Both the position numbers and the translations under genes were made by a program. A stretch of 64,000 nucleotides of DNA from Sphingopyxis sp. QXT-31 (GTDB lineage Bacteria > Pseudomonadota > Alphaproteobacteria > Sphingomonadales > Sphingomonadaceae): the NCBI RefSeq assembly GCF_001984035.1, contig NZ_CP019449.1, positions 1,612,001 to 1,676,000 of the forward strand, given 5' to 3'. A model generated the notes under the pieces. That model saw only the letters and a program-made list of their open reading frames with translations. It was not told the origin of the DNA and did no database searches. Positions 51,885 through 60,127 of the stretch are shown here, piece by piece. Positions within the stretch are counted from its first letter, which is position 1. Every line of letters starts with the position of its first letter.

Positions 51885-53798
51885 ATGTTTGGTAAGAAAA
51901 GCCCACCGATCACCGAAGCCTGGAGGGGCATGACCTTCACGCGCCGCGCGATGCTGGTCGGAGGCGGACAGATGGTCATCGGCGGCGCGCTCGCGGCGCG
52001 CATGGCCTATATATCGATCATCGACAACGACCATTATGTCCTTGAATCGGAAAGCAATCGTGTCAATTTGACCTTGGTCCCGCCGCGCCGCGGCTGGATC
52101 GTCGACCGGCGCGGCAAGGCGCTGGCGAACAACCGCGTGAGCCTGCGCATCGACCTGATCCCCGACCGGCTCCACGACAAGGAACTGGTGCTGAGGCAGC
52201 TCCGCACATTGCTGCGGCTCGACGGCGACGCGATGGAGCGGATCAACCGCGACCTGAAAGCGGCGTCGGGTTTCCAACCGGTCGCGGTCGCCGAGGATCT
52301 GTCCGAGGCCGATTATGCGTCGATCCTCGTCCGCCTGCCCGACCTGCCCGGCGTCGCGCCGCAGCGCGGCTTTGCGCGCAATTATCCGACGGGCGCCGCT
52401 GTCGGGCATCTGATCGGCTATGTCGGCGCGCCGACCGCCGAGGAATATCAGGCGGCGAACAAGGACCCGCTCTACATCACCCCCGGCTTTCGCGTCGGCA
52501 AGGACGGGCTGGAGAAATACTTCCAGCCGATGTTGCGCGGCGAGCCCGGCGCCAAGCGCGTCGAGGTCACCGCGCGCGGCAAGGTGGTGCGCGAGCTCGA
52601 CACCACCGAGGACAAGCAGGGCAAGACCGTCCACCTGACGATCGACGCCGATTTGCAGGAATATATCGCGCGGCGTATGGGGCGCGAATCGGGCGCCGCG
52701 GTGGTCATCGACTGCGACAATGGCGACATCCTGTCCTTCGTTTCTATGCCCAGCTTCGACCCGAACAGCTTTTCGGACGGGATCAGCAATTCGGAATATA
52801 GCTGGCTGCGCGCCGACGACCACCAGCCGCTTATCAACAAGGCGACCCGCGGCCTCTATCCGCCCGGATCGACGCTGAAGCCGATGGCGGCGATCGCCGC
52901 GGTCGAACATGGCGTCGACCCCAGCGAGCGCCACACCTGCATCGGCGGCTATCGCCTCGGCAGCCGCTTCTTCCGCTGCCTCGGCACACACGGCAGCGTG
53001 GACATGGCGACCGCGATCATGAAGAGCTGCAACAGCTATTTCTACTGGCTCGCGCACCGCCTGGGCTATGACGCCTTCGCTCCCACGGCGAAGATGCTTG
53101 GGCTCGGCGAGGAATTCCAGCTCGCGGGCAGCAACCAGCGCTACGGCACCATCCCCGACAGCGCGTGGAAGATGCGCAAATACGACCAGGCCTGGTCGGC
53201 GTCGGATTCGCTGAACGCGATCATCGGCCAAGGCTATGTCAGCGTGAACCCGCTGCAGCTCGCGGTGATGGCGGCGCGGATCGCGTCGGGGCGCAAACTC
53301 TATCCGCGCCTCGTCAACCGCCAGTTCCGCAACGATCCCCTGCCCTATTCGGCCGACGCCCTTGCGGTCGCGCGCCACGGCATGGACCTCGTCGTCAACG
53401 GCCCGGGCGGGACCGCGGGGCGCAGCCGCCTGCCGCTCGACGGCATCGCGATGGCGGGCAAGACCGGCACCGCGCAGGTGCGGGGGCTCAACACCGGCAA
53501 CGGCAAGAGCGGGTCGTGGCGGTTCCGCGACCACGGCCTGTTCGTCTGCTTCGCGCCGGTCGACAAACCCAAATATGCCGCGGGCATCGTGATCGAGCAC
53601 GGTATGGGCGGCAGCCGCGCCGCGGCGCCGGTGGCGAAGGACTTCATGACCTTCCTCTACGACCGCGAAAAGGCGATGGAGGCGCTCGAGACGTTCGAGG
53701 CCGGCTGGGGCGGGACGATCAAGGAGCGCATGGACCGCGACTATATGGCGTGGAAGACGGGCGCGTCGAGCGACCCCGATCCGGAGATCCCGCAATGA
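51885..53798 (+). CDS. mrdA: Penicillin-binding protein 2, elongasome transpeptidase
   Basis: A 637-aa class B PBP. One N-terminal helix (about 25-47), the PBP dimer domain (about 60-235), then the transpeptidase domain with S329-TLK (S-x-x-K), S381-C-N and K526-TGT. It cross-links side-wall peptidoglycan with RodA as glycosyltransferase partner. The N-terminal FTRRAMLVGGG resembles a Tat signal but is a normal PBP2 anchor. It overlaps mrdB by 4 nt. C-terminal tail beyond 610 is acidic. Confidence 0.96.
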   Translation: MFGKKSPPITEAWRGMTFTRRAMLVGGGQMVIGGALAARMAYISIIDNDHYVLESESNRVNLTLVPPRRGWIVDRRGKALANNRVSLRIDLIPDRLHDKELVLRQLRTLLRLDGDAMERINRDLKAASGFQPVAVAEDLSEADYASILVRLPDLPGVAPQRGFARNYPTGAAVGHLIGYVGAPTAEEYQAANKDPLYITPGFRVGKDGLEKYFQPMLRGEPGAKRVEVTARGKVVRELDTTEDKQGKTVHLTIDADLQEYIARRMGRESGAAVVIDCDNGDILSFVSMPSFDPNSFSDGISNSEYSWLRADDHQPLINKATRGLYPPGSTLKPMAAIAAVEHGVDPSERHTCIGGYRLGSRFFRCLGTHGSVDMATAIMKSCNSYFYWLAHRLGYDAFAPTAKMLGLGEEFQLAGSNQRYGTIPDSAWKMRKYDQAWSASDSLNAIIGQGYVSVNPLQLAVMAARIASGRKLYPRLVNRQFRNDPLPYSADALAVARHGMDLVVNGPGGTAGRSRLPLDGIAMAGKTGTAQVRGLNTGNGKSGSWRFRDHGLFVCFAPVDKPKYAAGIVIEHGMGGSRAAAPVAKDFMTFLYDREKAMEALETFEAGWGGTIKERMDRDYMAWKTGASSDPDPEIPQ

Positions 53799-54901
53799 TC
53801 CCGGTCCCAGCCGCCGTCCAGCGCGTCCCGTGGAAGCTGATTGCGATCCTCTCGGGCATTACCGGTTTCGGGCTGCTCGTCCTCTATTCGGCCGCAGGCG
53901 GCAATTGGTCGCCCTGGGCGCTGCAACAGGGCGTGCGCTTCCTCGTCTTCCTGACCGTCGCGCTCGTCATCGGGCGCTTCAACATCAAGATTTTCGAGGA
54001 TTTCGCCTATCTCGGCTATATCGGCATATTGATCTTGCTGATCGCGGTCGAACTGCTGGGCTTCGTCGGCGGGGGCAGCCAGCGCTGGCTCAACCTGGGG
54101 TTCATGAACCTCCAGCCCTCCGAGCTGATGAAGGTCGCGATCGTGCTCGCGCTCGCGCGCTTCTATACCCAGCTCCCCCCGGGCAGCACGCGAACCTGGA
54201 CCGCGCTGTGGCCCGCGCTGGTGATGATCGGCTTTCCCGCGGCGCTGGTGATGCTCCAGCCCGACCTCGGCACTGCGCTCGCGATCTGCATCGGCGGGGT
54301 GATCGTGATGTTCTGCGCCGGCCTGCCCTTCTGGTGGTTCGGCAGCACCGCCGCGGCGGGCGTCGCCGCGCTGCCGATCCTCTTCTCCTTCCTCCACGAC
54401 TATCAGCAGAAACGCGTGCTGATCTTCCTCGACCCCGAAAGCGATCCCTTGGGCGCGGGCTATCATATCAGCCAGTCGAAGATCGCGATCGGATCGGGCG
54501 GCATCGGCGGCAAGGGCTTCCTCAACGGGTCGCAGAGCCACCTCGATTACCTGCCCGAGGGGCATACCGACTTCATCTTCGCCACCATGGCCGAGGAATG
54601 GGGGCTAATCGGAGGGCTGGTGCTGCTCGGGCTCTTCTTCCTGCTGCTGCGCTGGTCGACGCGCGTGGCGCTGAATGCGCGCACGCGCTTCGGCCAGCTA
54701 GCCGCCGCGGGGCTGACGATGACGATCTTTTTCTACATCGCGATCAACCTGATGATGGTGATGGGGCTCGCGCCGGTGGTCGGCATCCCGCTGCCGCTCT
54801 TCTCCTATGGCGGGTCGTCGATGCTGACGATCATGACCTGCGTCGGCATTGTGCTGGCGATCGAGAATGACACGAAAAAGGCCGGCGGACGGTTCCGCTG
54901 A
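53795..54901 (+). CDS. mrdB: Peptidoglycan glycosyltransferase RodA (SEDS family)
   Basis: A 368-aa SEDS protein with about ten membrane helices. Signature features: SQRWLNLGFMNLQPSELMK, VMLQPDLGTAL, the extracellular loop ending GFLNGSQSHLDYLPEGHTDFIFA, and PLPLFSYGGSS near the end. It polymerises lipid II for side-wall growth with PBP2. Overlap with mrdA (ATGA) indicates coupled translation. It ends the shape operon 122 nt before tRNA-Lys. Confidence 0.96.
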   Translation: MIPVPAAVQRVPWKLIAILSGITGFGLLVLYSAAGGNWSPWALQQGVRFLVFLTVALVIGRFNIKIFEDFAYLGYIGILILLIAVELLGFVGGGSQRWLNLGFMNLQPSELMKVAIVLALARFYTQLPPGSTRTWTALWPALVMIGFPAALVMLQPDLGTALAICIGGVIVMFCAGLPFWWFGSTAAAGVAALPILFSFLHDYQQKRVLIFLDPESDPLGAGYHISQSKIAIGSGGIGGKGFLNGSQSHLDYLPEGHTDFIFATMAEEWGLIGGLVLLGLFFLLLRWSTRVALNARTRFGQLAAAGLTMTIFFYIAINLMMVMGLAPVVGIPLPLFSYGGSSMLTIMTCVGIVLAIENDTKKAGGRFR

Positions 54902-55023
54902 AAAAATAGTCGGCAAAAACGCGCACGGGCCATTGCCATCCCCGCAAGGCCATGATAGCGGGCCGCTCGCTTCGCAGCAAAGGGGACTTCCCCCGGCCTT
55001 CGAAGCCCGCCGGAAACGGCAGT

Positions 55024-55099
<76 letters not shown>

Positions 55100-55158
55100 T
55101 TTCCTTCAAAGACTTAGCGGCCAATCTTGAGCGATTTATAAACTGCTGCTGATAACGT

Positions 55159-55177
55159 GTAAGCACCGGGTAAGCAC
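55159..55177. repeat. Direct repeats GTAAGCAC next to tRNA-Lys
   Basis: Two GTAAGCAC copies, 11 nt apart, between the tRNA and the integrase remnant. Short direct repeats here could be arm-type integrase sites; this is inference from position. Confidence 0.35.
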
Positions 55178-55222
55178 GCAATGGGCGGCGGAAGTCGAGT
55201 TTAATCAAACATTATCGGTAGC

Positions 55223-55690
55223 TTACGCCAATTCTCGCCGCCGACTTGCGGGCCGAAATGTCACGGCGCGGTCAGTTTTTTTGATGTGTCTTCCCCATCG
55301 CTTCATCGCTTGGCGCTTCTCCTCCTGATACGGGTAGCATTGGTACACTCCAACAATGCCGCTCTTCGTCCCGGAGAGATGACTGAGAACGGACTCGATG
55401 ATTTCCGTCCGGATCTGCAAGGCTTGCATTCCTGTTGCCACGGTCCGACGAATATCGTGAATCCGCCAAGGCGCCAAAACGGCGCCCTCCTCCCCCGACG
55501 ACCTCATTTTTCTAACGATCATGGCGTCCCATTTCTCTTTAGCTTTCGAGAATGCACTCAGGCGCGTCCCGGAGCTCGACTGAAACACCAAACCATGTGA
55601 CGGCCAATCTTTCCCAAGGGCGACGGCGTCGAGCAGCGCGATTGTGGCCCCCGACGCAAGGTGGTTTCGGTCGAACCAGACCGAACTATA
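55223..55690 (-). pseudogene. C-terminal remnant of a tyrosine recombinase (phage/ICE integrase)
   Basis: Open frame over about 155 codons without a good start. It includes FDRNHLASGATIALLDAV, KDWPSHGLVFQSSSGTRLSAF, the H-x-x-R box RIHDIRRT, VLSHLSGTKSGIVGVY with the last conserved His and the nucleophile Tyr. The N-terminal DNA-binding part and the first catalytic Arg are missing. It lies just downstream of tRNA-Lys, with its 3' end facing the tRNA. A TTG at 55591 would give at most 122 aa. It marks a decayed integrated element. Confidence 0.8.
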
Positions 55691-56164
55691 TCGATCCGAT
55701 GACCGAGGATTACGTGGATTTCTGGGAGCTTGTAAAGACCAATCCGAACTGCAGCGGTCTGGAAATTGGAGCGGGTAGCGGGAATCGGCTTTGAGCGTAC
55801 CTTGATTTTAGCGAACGCCTGACCTGCGGAAAACCGTGGCTCACAGGGCAATTCGATTCCTGTTTTCCGCGCCGAACCACCTTCACGACGTATGAGGGCA
55901 GCAGCAGCATTCCTACCGCCAATCGGCGGCCGCGGCGCTATGACCGCAAACGACCGATGACGGTCGTTGGCCGCACTTAACTCGCGGTGCGAAAGCAGTC
56001 GTAAATTGGCACTTAGGTGTTGAGCCGTCATGGGACGATCGACAGAATCGTCGGTAGCTTGACGGAGCTAACGATTCGGCCCCGAATGATGTATCAAGCT
56101 AAATAGGCCTATCGGCCAGCCATCGGTTTACTAGGCTGTCATAGCCACGAAGTGGGAGCCTCCA
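55691..56164. other. Gene-free stretch of the tRNA-Lys island
   Basis: No reading frame here has a recognisable family or convincing start. Composition is lower in GC than the core genome. It separates the integrase remnant from the 275-aa gene. Confidence 0.6.
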
Positions 56165-56992
56165 GTGCGGCCAAAGATTGCGATAGGCATCACGACCTAT
56201 GTGGATATTTCCGGTAGGGAATTTGGCGCAGCAATCTATCAGGCGCATGAAGAAACTTCCAAGCGCCTCACACCGAACAAAATTCGAATATGGTCGGCAA
56301 AACATGACGTCGGAACGGCATATGATTTCGGCTCATTATGGCTCACCGTTATGCCCTTTGAAAAGCGGGAAGGAAAAGGACCCGACAAGGGCAAGCTCAT
56401 AGAAAAGGGCGAGTTTCATGTTGGTGCGGAGTGGAGCCGCACGGGCTCTCTTGCAGGCCGCGGCAGGGTAGATTTTCGACCGGAGATTGATCGTTCGCTG
56501 TGCGACACGCTTTCGATAGAGTTTAACTATGATCCGAAAATTGATTGGTCTGTTTTGTTCGAGCGTATCGTGGATGTTTGTAAGCCTGCGTACGGGATGC
56601 TGCACCTCTTTACAGAATTAGAATTGTCTCGTTCTGAGGGAAAGGATCGCTTCGAACGCTTCGACGGACCGCTTGTAGGGGAAGGTTCGTTTACTAGTTG
56701 GAAGACTTCTGAGGGCCATTGGAGAAGCCCCGACAAGTGGCAATTGGCTGAACGCCGATACTATCGATTTTTGCCGCAGCTTTCGTGGGCTAACTATTTT
56801 GGATCAGAGTTCGACGGCGAGGTTGATGCCATGCGCCGCAAAACCGGTGCAGGCGGCATCCAAAGAAATGAGGATGGGCGCTTTCTGCGGATCACCGATG
56901 CAATTTCCGATGTTATCGACCGCCAGGAATTTTTCGACACCGAGCGAGAGAAACTTAAGTCGTGTTTTGCTGACGGATTTTTTCGCTGGTAA
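56165..56992 (+). CDS. Unrecognised 275-aa protein in A/T-rich island
   Basis: Starts at GTG with GGGAGCC 4-10 nt upstream. Soluble, no signal peptide or membrane helix. N-terminal KIAIGITTYVDISGREFGAAI looks like a beta hairpin; the middle has YGMLHLFTELEL and the C-terminal third YYRFLPQLSWANYFGSEF, a WANYFG pattern seen in some polymorphic-toxin immunity families (for example Imm52 or DUF3396-like). That resemblance is weak and by eye. Codon use and base composition are unlike the neighbouring core genes. No toxin gene is beside it. Confidence 0.6.
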   Translation: MRPKIAIGITTYVDISGREFGAAIYQAHEETSKRLTPNKIRIWSAKHDVGTAYDFGSLWLTVMPFEKREGKGPDKGKLIEKGEFHVGAEWSRTGSLAGRGRVDFRPEIDRSLCDTLSIEFNYDPKIDWSVLFERIVDVCKPAYGMLHLFTELELSRSEGKDRFERFDGPLVGEGSFTSWKTSEGHWRSPDKWQLAERRYYRFLPQLSWANYFGSEFDGEVDAMRRKTGAGGIQRNEDGRFLRITDAISDVIDRQEFFDTEREKLKSCFADGFFRW

Positions 56993-57097
56993 TTCAAGCT
57001 GAGAACTGCGTAGCCGTGAATGTTTTATCCGCTGTCGAACATTAAGGCGCCGACGAATGTCGGGTTTGCCAGATTTGTGTGCAAAAGCGGCCATTCA

Positions 57098-57168
57098 GCT
57101 TCCACCCCATTTCGGACGTTCGCCAGGATCGGGCGTGAACGTCTGAAATGGGGTGGCAAGCGGACGTC
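57098..57168. repeat. Inverted pair of the GGGGTGG...GCGGACG repeat
   Basis: CTTCCACCCCATTTCGGACGTT (about 57099-57120) faces GAACGTCTGAAATGGGGTGG (about 57138-57157), a near-perfect inverted repeat followed by CAAGCGGACGTC. Related to copies at 41.6, 42.3 and 42.8 kb. Part of the left end motif (GTCCGCAATCGGTCG) recurs near 57508. Confidence 0.6.
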
Positions 57169-57478
57169 AGTCCGTGACTACCGCTTCCCCAATGAAGCGC
57201 CCCTCCCACAGGTAAAATTTACGCGCTCGACGCATTGTCTCCGCACCTTCGGAAGAAAGAAAGACGAAGCCCACTTGCCGCTTCGTTCCCGGCTCTAACG
57301 GGCGATCGGCCAATTGCAGTCGGGCATCCCACCCTCCCTTGCTGGTCCGCTTTTCAGTGAAGCAGGGACAACCATAGCCGGGCTGGATGGCAGTTGATCT
57401 GCCGCCATCATCGGGTGGATAAATGAGCACCTCGGCGATCAGATCGGGCGCCCTCGTTTGCCAAGGTTCGATTGTCAT
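57167..57478 (-). CDS. Small protein resembling EF-Tu C-terminal domain 3
   Basis: A 103-aa protein. PDLIAEVLIYPPDDGGRSTAI and QPGYGCPCF, then ARLQLADRPLEPGTKRQVGFVFL and the closing FYLWEGRFIGEAVVTD follow the strand order of elongation factor Tu domain 3 (E-V-x-x-L-x-x-x-E-G-G-R-x-x-P, G-Y-x-P, L-x-P-G, F-x-L-x-E-G-x-x-I-G-x-G). There is no GTPase domain. Such stand-alone domain-3 proteins exist as uncharacterised families. It overlaps the adjacent repeat by two bases. Confidence 0.6.
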   Translation of the reverse strand: MTIEPWQTRAPDLIAEVLIYPPDDGGRSTAIQPGYGCPCFTEKRTSKGGWDARLQLADRPLEPGTKRQVGFVFLSSEGAETMRRARKFYLWEGRFIGEAVVTD

Positions 57479-57996
57479 GATCTGGAGTGTATGCGGCCGT
57501 CCGCCAGTGTCCGCAATCGGTCGTTTCCAGACATTGGCGCTGAGGTCTCCGAAGGTCCGCTAACAGCCGATTCCCGCGACCGCCGAGCATCTCCAAGACC
57601 AAAATGGCCAATAAAATAAGCTGATTATAATGGCTTATGCAGCCATGGAGGTAGCAGGAATCTAAATAAGCCGGTAAATATTTGATCTGTTTGTAATATG
57701 GTAAGATGCTTCTTAGATATGCCCCCAAAGATGCCCCCTGCGCGCCGCGAGTGGCGACGGCTTCGATGATCCTCCTATCGCCGCGCGCTGCACCTTCCTT
57801 GGCAATTGGCTGCGATTGGCCGGTTGGAGACTGTCTGCTTTTAGGTATCAAATAAAGAGAGAGGACGTTTCGTGCGAAGGCTGGGCAGTTGAACCCGGTC
57901 AAGTCCGCGTCGAATTTTGCCCGGCAGTTCCGCCCCCGGCGCCATTCTTGGCATTTGGCGTGCTGCCAAAACCTTTTCGCCGTGCGTTGAGCCCTT
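57479..57996. other. Gene-free stretch closing the A/T-rich island
   Basis: Contains a partial copy of the GTCCGCAATCGGTCG repeat (about 57508), an A/T-rich segment (57600-57720) and a small tandem GCCCCCAAAGATGCCCCC (about 57721). One minus-strand frame of 164 codons spans it but has no recognisable features. Confidence 0.55.
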
Positions 57997-58275
57997 ATGA
58001 GCGAAACGATTCAGTCCCTGCAGAAGAAAATGGAAGCGGCCGCCGAAGCTCTGGACTTCGAGGAAGCCAAACGATGCCGCGACAAGATCAGCCTGATGCG
58101 CGACGGCGCGTCGGCCGCTGCAGCCGAGGAGGCGGATTTTTCCGGACTGACACGCCAGCAGCCCGGGGCGATGGGTCTTGGCACCAGCCGGCAAAAGATG
58201 AAGCCCTCTCCCGGTTGGCGACCGCCACCCACCCCCGATCCCATGACAACCGGTCGTAGCAAGCGGCGCAAATAG
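57997..58275 (+). CDS. UvrB/UvrC-motif (UVR domain) protein
   Basis: A 92-aa protein. Residues about 7-36, LQKKMEAAAEALDFEEAKRC then RDKISLM, are a clear UVR motif, the helical hairpin by which UvrB and UvrC touch. The rest is low-complexity Pro/Arg-rich. Similar stand-alone UVR proteins accompany stress genes. Its TAG stop overlaps by one base the GTG start of the DUF3253 gene, so they form an operon. Confidence 0.82.
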   Translation: MSETIQSLQKKMEAAAEALDFEEAKRCRDKISLMRDGASAAAAEEADFSGLTRQQPGAMGLGTSRQKMKPSPGWRPPPTPDPMTTGRSKRRK

Positions 58276-58520
58276 TGCCAGAAAACGCCCAGAATGCGAT
58301 CTTGGCCCTACTCGCCGATCGATCGGCTGACGCATCGATCTGCCCGAGCGAGGTCGCACGCGCGATCTCGACCGACGACGATTGGCGCGCATCGATGCCG
58401 ACAGTACACACGGCGATCGACGCCCTGCTTCAGGAAGGAATTATCCAGTTGAGCTGGAAGGGCCGATGCCTCGAGAAGCGAACCGGGCCTTACCGGATCA
58501 GCCGCCTGCGCCGCTGCTAG
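58275..58520 (+). CDS. DUF3253 protein
   Basis: An 81-aa protein with the DUF3253 pattern ICPSEVARAISTDDDWRASMP then VHTAIDALLQEGIIQLSWKG and GPYRISRL; a winged-helix-like small domain of unknown function. Starts with GTG overlapping the UVR gene stop (TAGTG). Confidence 0.85.
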   Translation: MPENAQNAILALLADRSADASICPSEVARAISTDDDWRASMPTVHTAIDALLQEGIIQLSWKGRCLEKRTGPYRISRLRRC

Positions 58521-58553
58521 GCACGTCGGGGCAGGCGAGCGGGACGTCCGAAG

Positions 58554-58658
58554 CTACTCGGCAAAGGCGGCATTCTCGGCGAGCGCTTCGATAATTGCAT
58601 CGCAGAATGCCGGCAGATCCTCGGGGCTCCGGCTCGTTATGATGTTACCGTCGATTTG
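58554..58658 (-). pseudogene. C-terminal fragment of a PfpI/DJ-1-type protein
   Basis: Frame ending at TAG 58556-58554 reads DGNIITSRSPEDLPAFCDAI then IEALAENAAFAE, the C-terminus of PfpI/YhbO-family proteins (usual ending VDGN-x-ITSR-x-P-x-DLPAF). About 32 codons are recognisable; upstream the frame loses similarity, so the rest of the gene has been deleted. Confidence 0.7.
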
Positions 58659-58731
58659 CCTCCTCGGCTGCCAGAACGGCGAGCGCGAGGCGCACGCCAT
58701 CGCGCTGTCCGCGCGCGTAATCCTCGCTCAA
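58645..58731 (-). pseudogene. Fragment of a small hydrophilic protein
   Basis: In the frame next to the PfpI fragment, SEDYARGQRDGVRLALAVLA then AEEANRR and TAA at 58647-58645. Coding-like but with only a TTG start and an in-frame stop a few codons further upstream; overlaps the junction with the PfpI fragment. Looks like a deletion scar between two former genes. Family not recognised. Confidence 0.4.
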
Positions 58732-58791
58732 ATATCGTCTCCCGCCACCGTCGCCCTATTGGCTCGCCTGCTCTTTGCCTGGCTCGTCAGT

Positions 58792-59592
58792 CTAGCGTGA
58801 TCCGCGCATAAGGCGGCGCACGACATCTTCATTGCGGATCCGGCGCCAGCGCGCCTCGACGAAGCTGTGGACGCCGAACATAAAGAGGCCCGCGGCGACG
58901 AGGATATAAAGCTCCTTGTTCTCGGTCAGCGCCGATAGCGCATCGCCCAAGCCCTTCACTTCGCCCGCCGAGCCGAACCAGCCCGCCTTGACGAGCGAAA
59001 AGCCGATAACGCCGAATACCACCGCGCGCGCCGCTAGACCGGCCCGGCCAACAGGCACCGCCCACGCCGAAGCGCCGGGTTCGAGATCGCGCATGAACTC
59101 GGTAGTCCAGGCCTTCATCGCTTGATGCGCCGCGGCGGCGATGAAGGCCGCTCCGATGAGGCCCAACAGGGTCGCACCAAGCGGCAGGTCGAGCAGCATG
59201 CCGGCTGCCTCCTTCTCGCGCTCGCCGTTGCCGCCCGCGGTCTCGCCCGACGCGAGCCGGATCGCCGCCCAGGCAAGCAGGAAATGCGCGATGCCGCTCG
59301 CGGCGTAGCCGGTACGGATCGCGAGTCCTTTCGGCTCGCTCCCTTTACCCTCGCTATCAAGCGCTGCGCCATAAAGCCGATAGGCGCCGTAGAGCGCGAG
59401 GCCGGCGCCGAGAAGCAGCAGGAGGACCGATCCCGCAGGCATGTCGCGTACCGACCGGAAGACGCCTTGCGGGCTTGCGTCCGACGCGCCCGCACCGGTC
59501 ATCGCAAACACCGCCAGCAGGCAATAGACGACGCCGCGCGCGCACCAACCGACCCGCGCGAAGGTTTCGAGTTGCCGAAGTCTGTTCATCAT
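58792..59592 (-). CDS. DUF1206 membrane protein
   Basis: A 266-aa protein with six membrane helices arranged as three two-helix DUF1206 units; each begins with an R-x-G-x-x-A-R/S-G motif (FARVGWCARGVVYCLLA, IRTGYAASGIAHFLLAWAA, VGRAGLAARAVVFGVIG). Function unknown; in alphaproteobacteria it is often part of the EcfG general stress regulon, and a perfect EcfG-type promoter lies 29 nt upstream of the ATG at 59592. Confidence 0.9.
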   Translation of the reverse strand: MMNRLRQLETFARVGWCARGVVYCLLAVFAMTGAGASDASPQGVFRSVRDMPAGSVLLLLLGAGLALYGAYRLYGAALDSEGKGSEPKGLAIRTGYAASGIAHFLLAWAAIRLASGETAGGNGEREKEAAGMLLDLPLGATLLGLIGAAFIAAAAHQAMKAWTTEFMRDLEPGASAWAVPVGRAGLAARAVVFGVIGFSLVKAGWFGSAGEVKGLGDALSALTENKELYILVAAGLFMFGVHSFVEARWRRIRNEDVVRRLMRGSR

Positions 59593-59620
59593 GCCTGCTC
59601 CCGTTGATCGTTATCGAGCG

Positions 59621-59645
59621 AACGCCCCGACGAGGTGCTTGTTCC
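59621..59645 (-). promoter_or_regulatory. EcfG-type promoter of the DUF1206 gene
   Basis: Read on the minus strand: GGAAC (59645-59641), 16 nt, CGTT (59624-59621). This is an exact match to GGAAC-N16-CGTT used by the general stress sigma factor EcfG/RpoE2 in alphaproteobacteria. Distance to the start codon is 28 nt. Confidence 0.7.
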
Positions 59646-59828
59646 GGTCGCCACTCGCCCCAAGCGATGAACCGAACCATGGAGAACCCAGCGGATTATT
59701 CGGGCGCGGACACACAGCGGGAGAGCCAAAAGCGATGAGGGAAATCGAAAAAAGCCCGAAGCTGGAAGCCGATTTCCGTCTGCCGATTTTGGCCTAGCAG
59801 GCTACGCGTAGCTCGGCCGCTAGGCACC

Positions 59829-60046
59829 CTAGCGCCAGCTCCCGCGCAGTTGCTCGAATGCAAATCGCTGCGCCTCGCCAGCTTTGCGGATAACCGCATC
59901 GCCGCCGGGGCGCCTCGCGATATTCCCCCGAGATTAGGATCGCCTGCGCTTCGCGAGCAAGCACGGGCCGAGGCATCATAGGTGTCGATCGCCGCGAACA
60001 CCCAACCGCCACCGTGCGTACCGGCCAGGATCAAGATAAGAGTTCA
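59829..60046 (-). pseudogene. Frameshifted remnant of an HSL-type alpha/beta-hydrolase
   Basis: One frame reads ILAGTHGGGWVFAAIDTYDA then SARA, the oxyanion-hole region (HGGG) of hormone-sensitive-lipase-type esterases. Near 59960 similarity jumps to the next frame, LAREAQAILISGEYREAP, the strand normally following it. A third frame then gives GGDAVIRKAGEAQRFAFEQL and a stop at 59829. No catalytic Ser or His region is left. Remaining sequence between 59646 and 59828 shows nothing recognisable. Confidence 0.6.
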
Positions 60047-60061
60047 ATTCAACGCGACTTC

Positions 60062-60099
60062 AAAAAGGCGGGTGCCGCAAGCCAGGCTCGCGGCACCCG
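60062..60099 (-). terminator. Rho-independent terminator of the autotransporter gene
   Basis: On the minus strand CGGGTGCCGC (60099-60090), 11-nt loop, GCGGCACCCG (60078-60069), then CCTTTTTG. It lies 29 nt after the autotransporter stop. Confidence 0.85.
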
Positions 60100-60127
60100 A
60101 AGAAAGAGCTTTGCAGTTGCGCTCGCT

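Noticed and set aside
51930..51990. Tat signal in PBP2 (FTRRAMLVGGG)
   Set aside because: This is the normal cytoplasmic edge of the PBP2 membrane anchor; class B PBPs are Sec-inserted.
57408..57902. 164-codon minus-strand frame
   Set aside because: Crosses the repeat fragment and the start of the EF-Tu-like gene in another frame; no family features and A/T-rich non-coding look.
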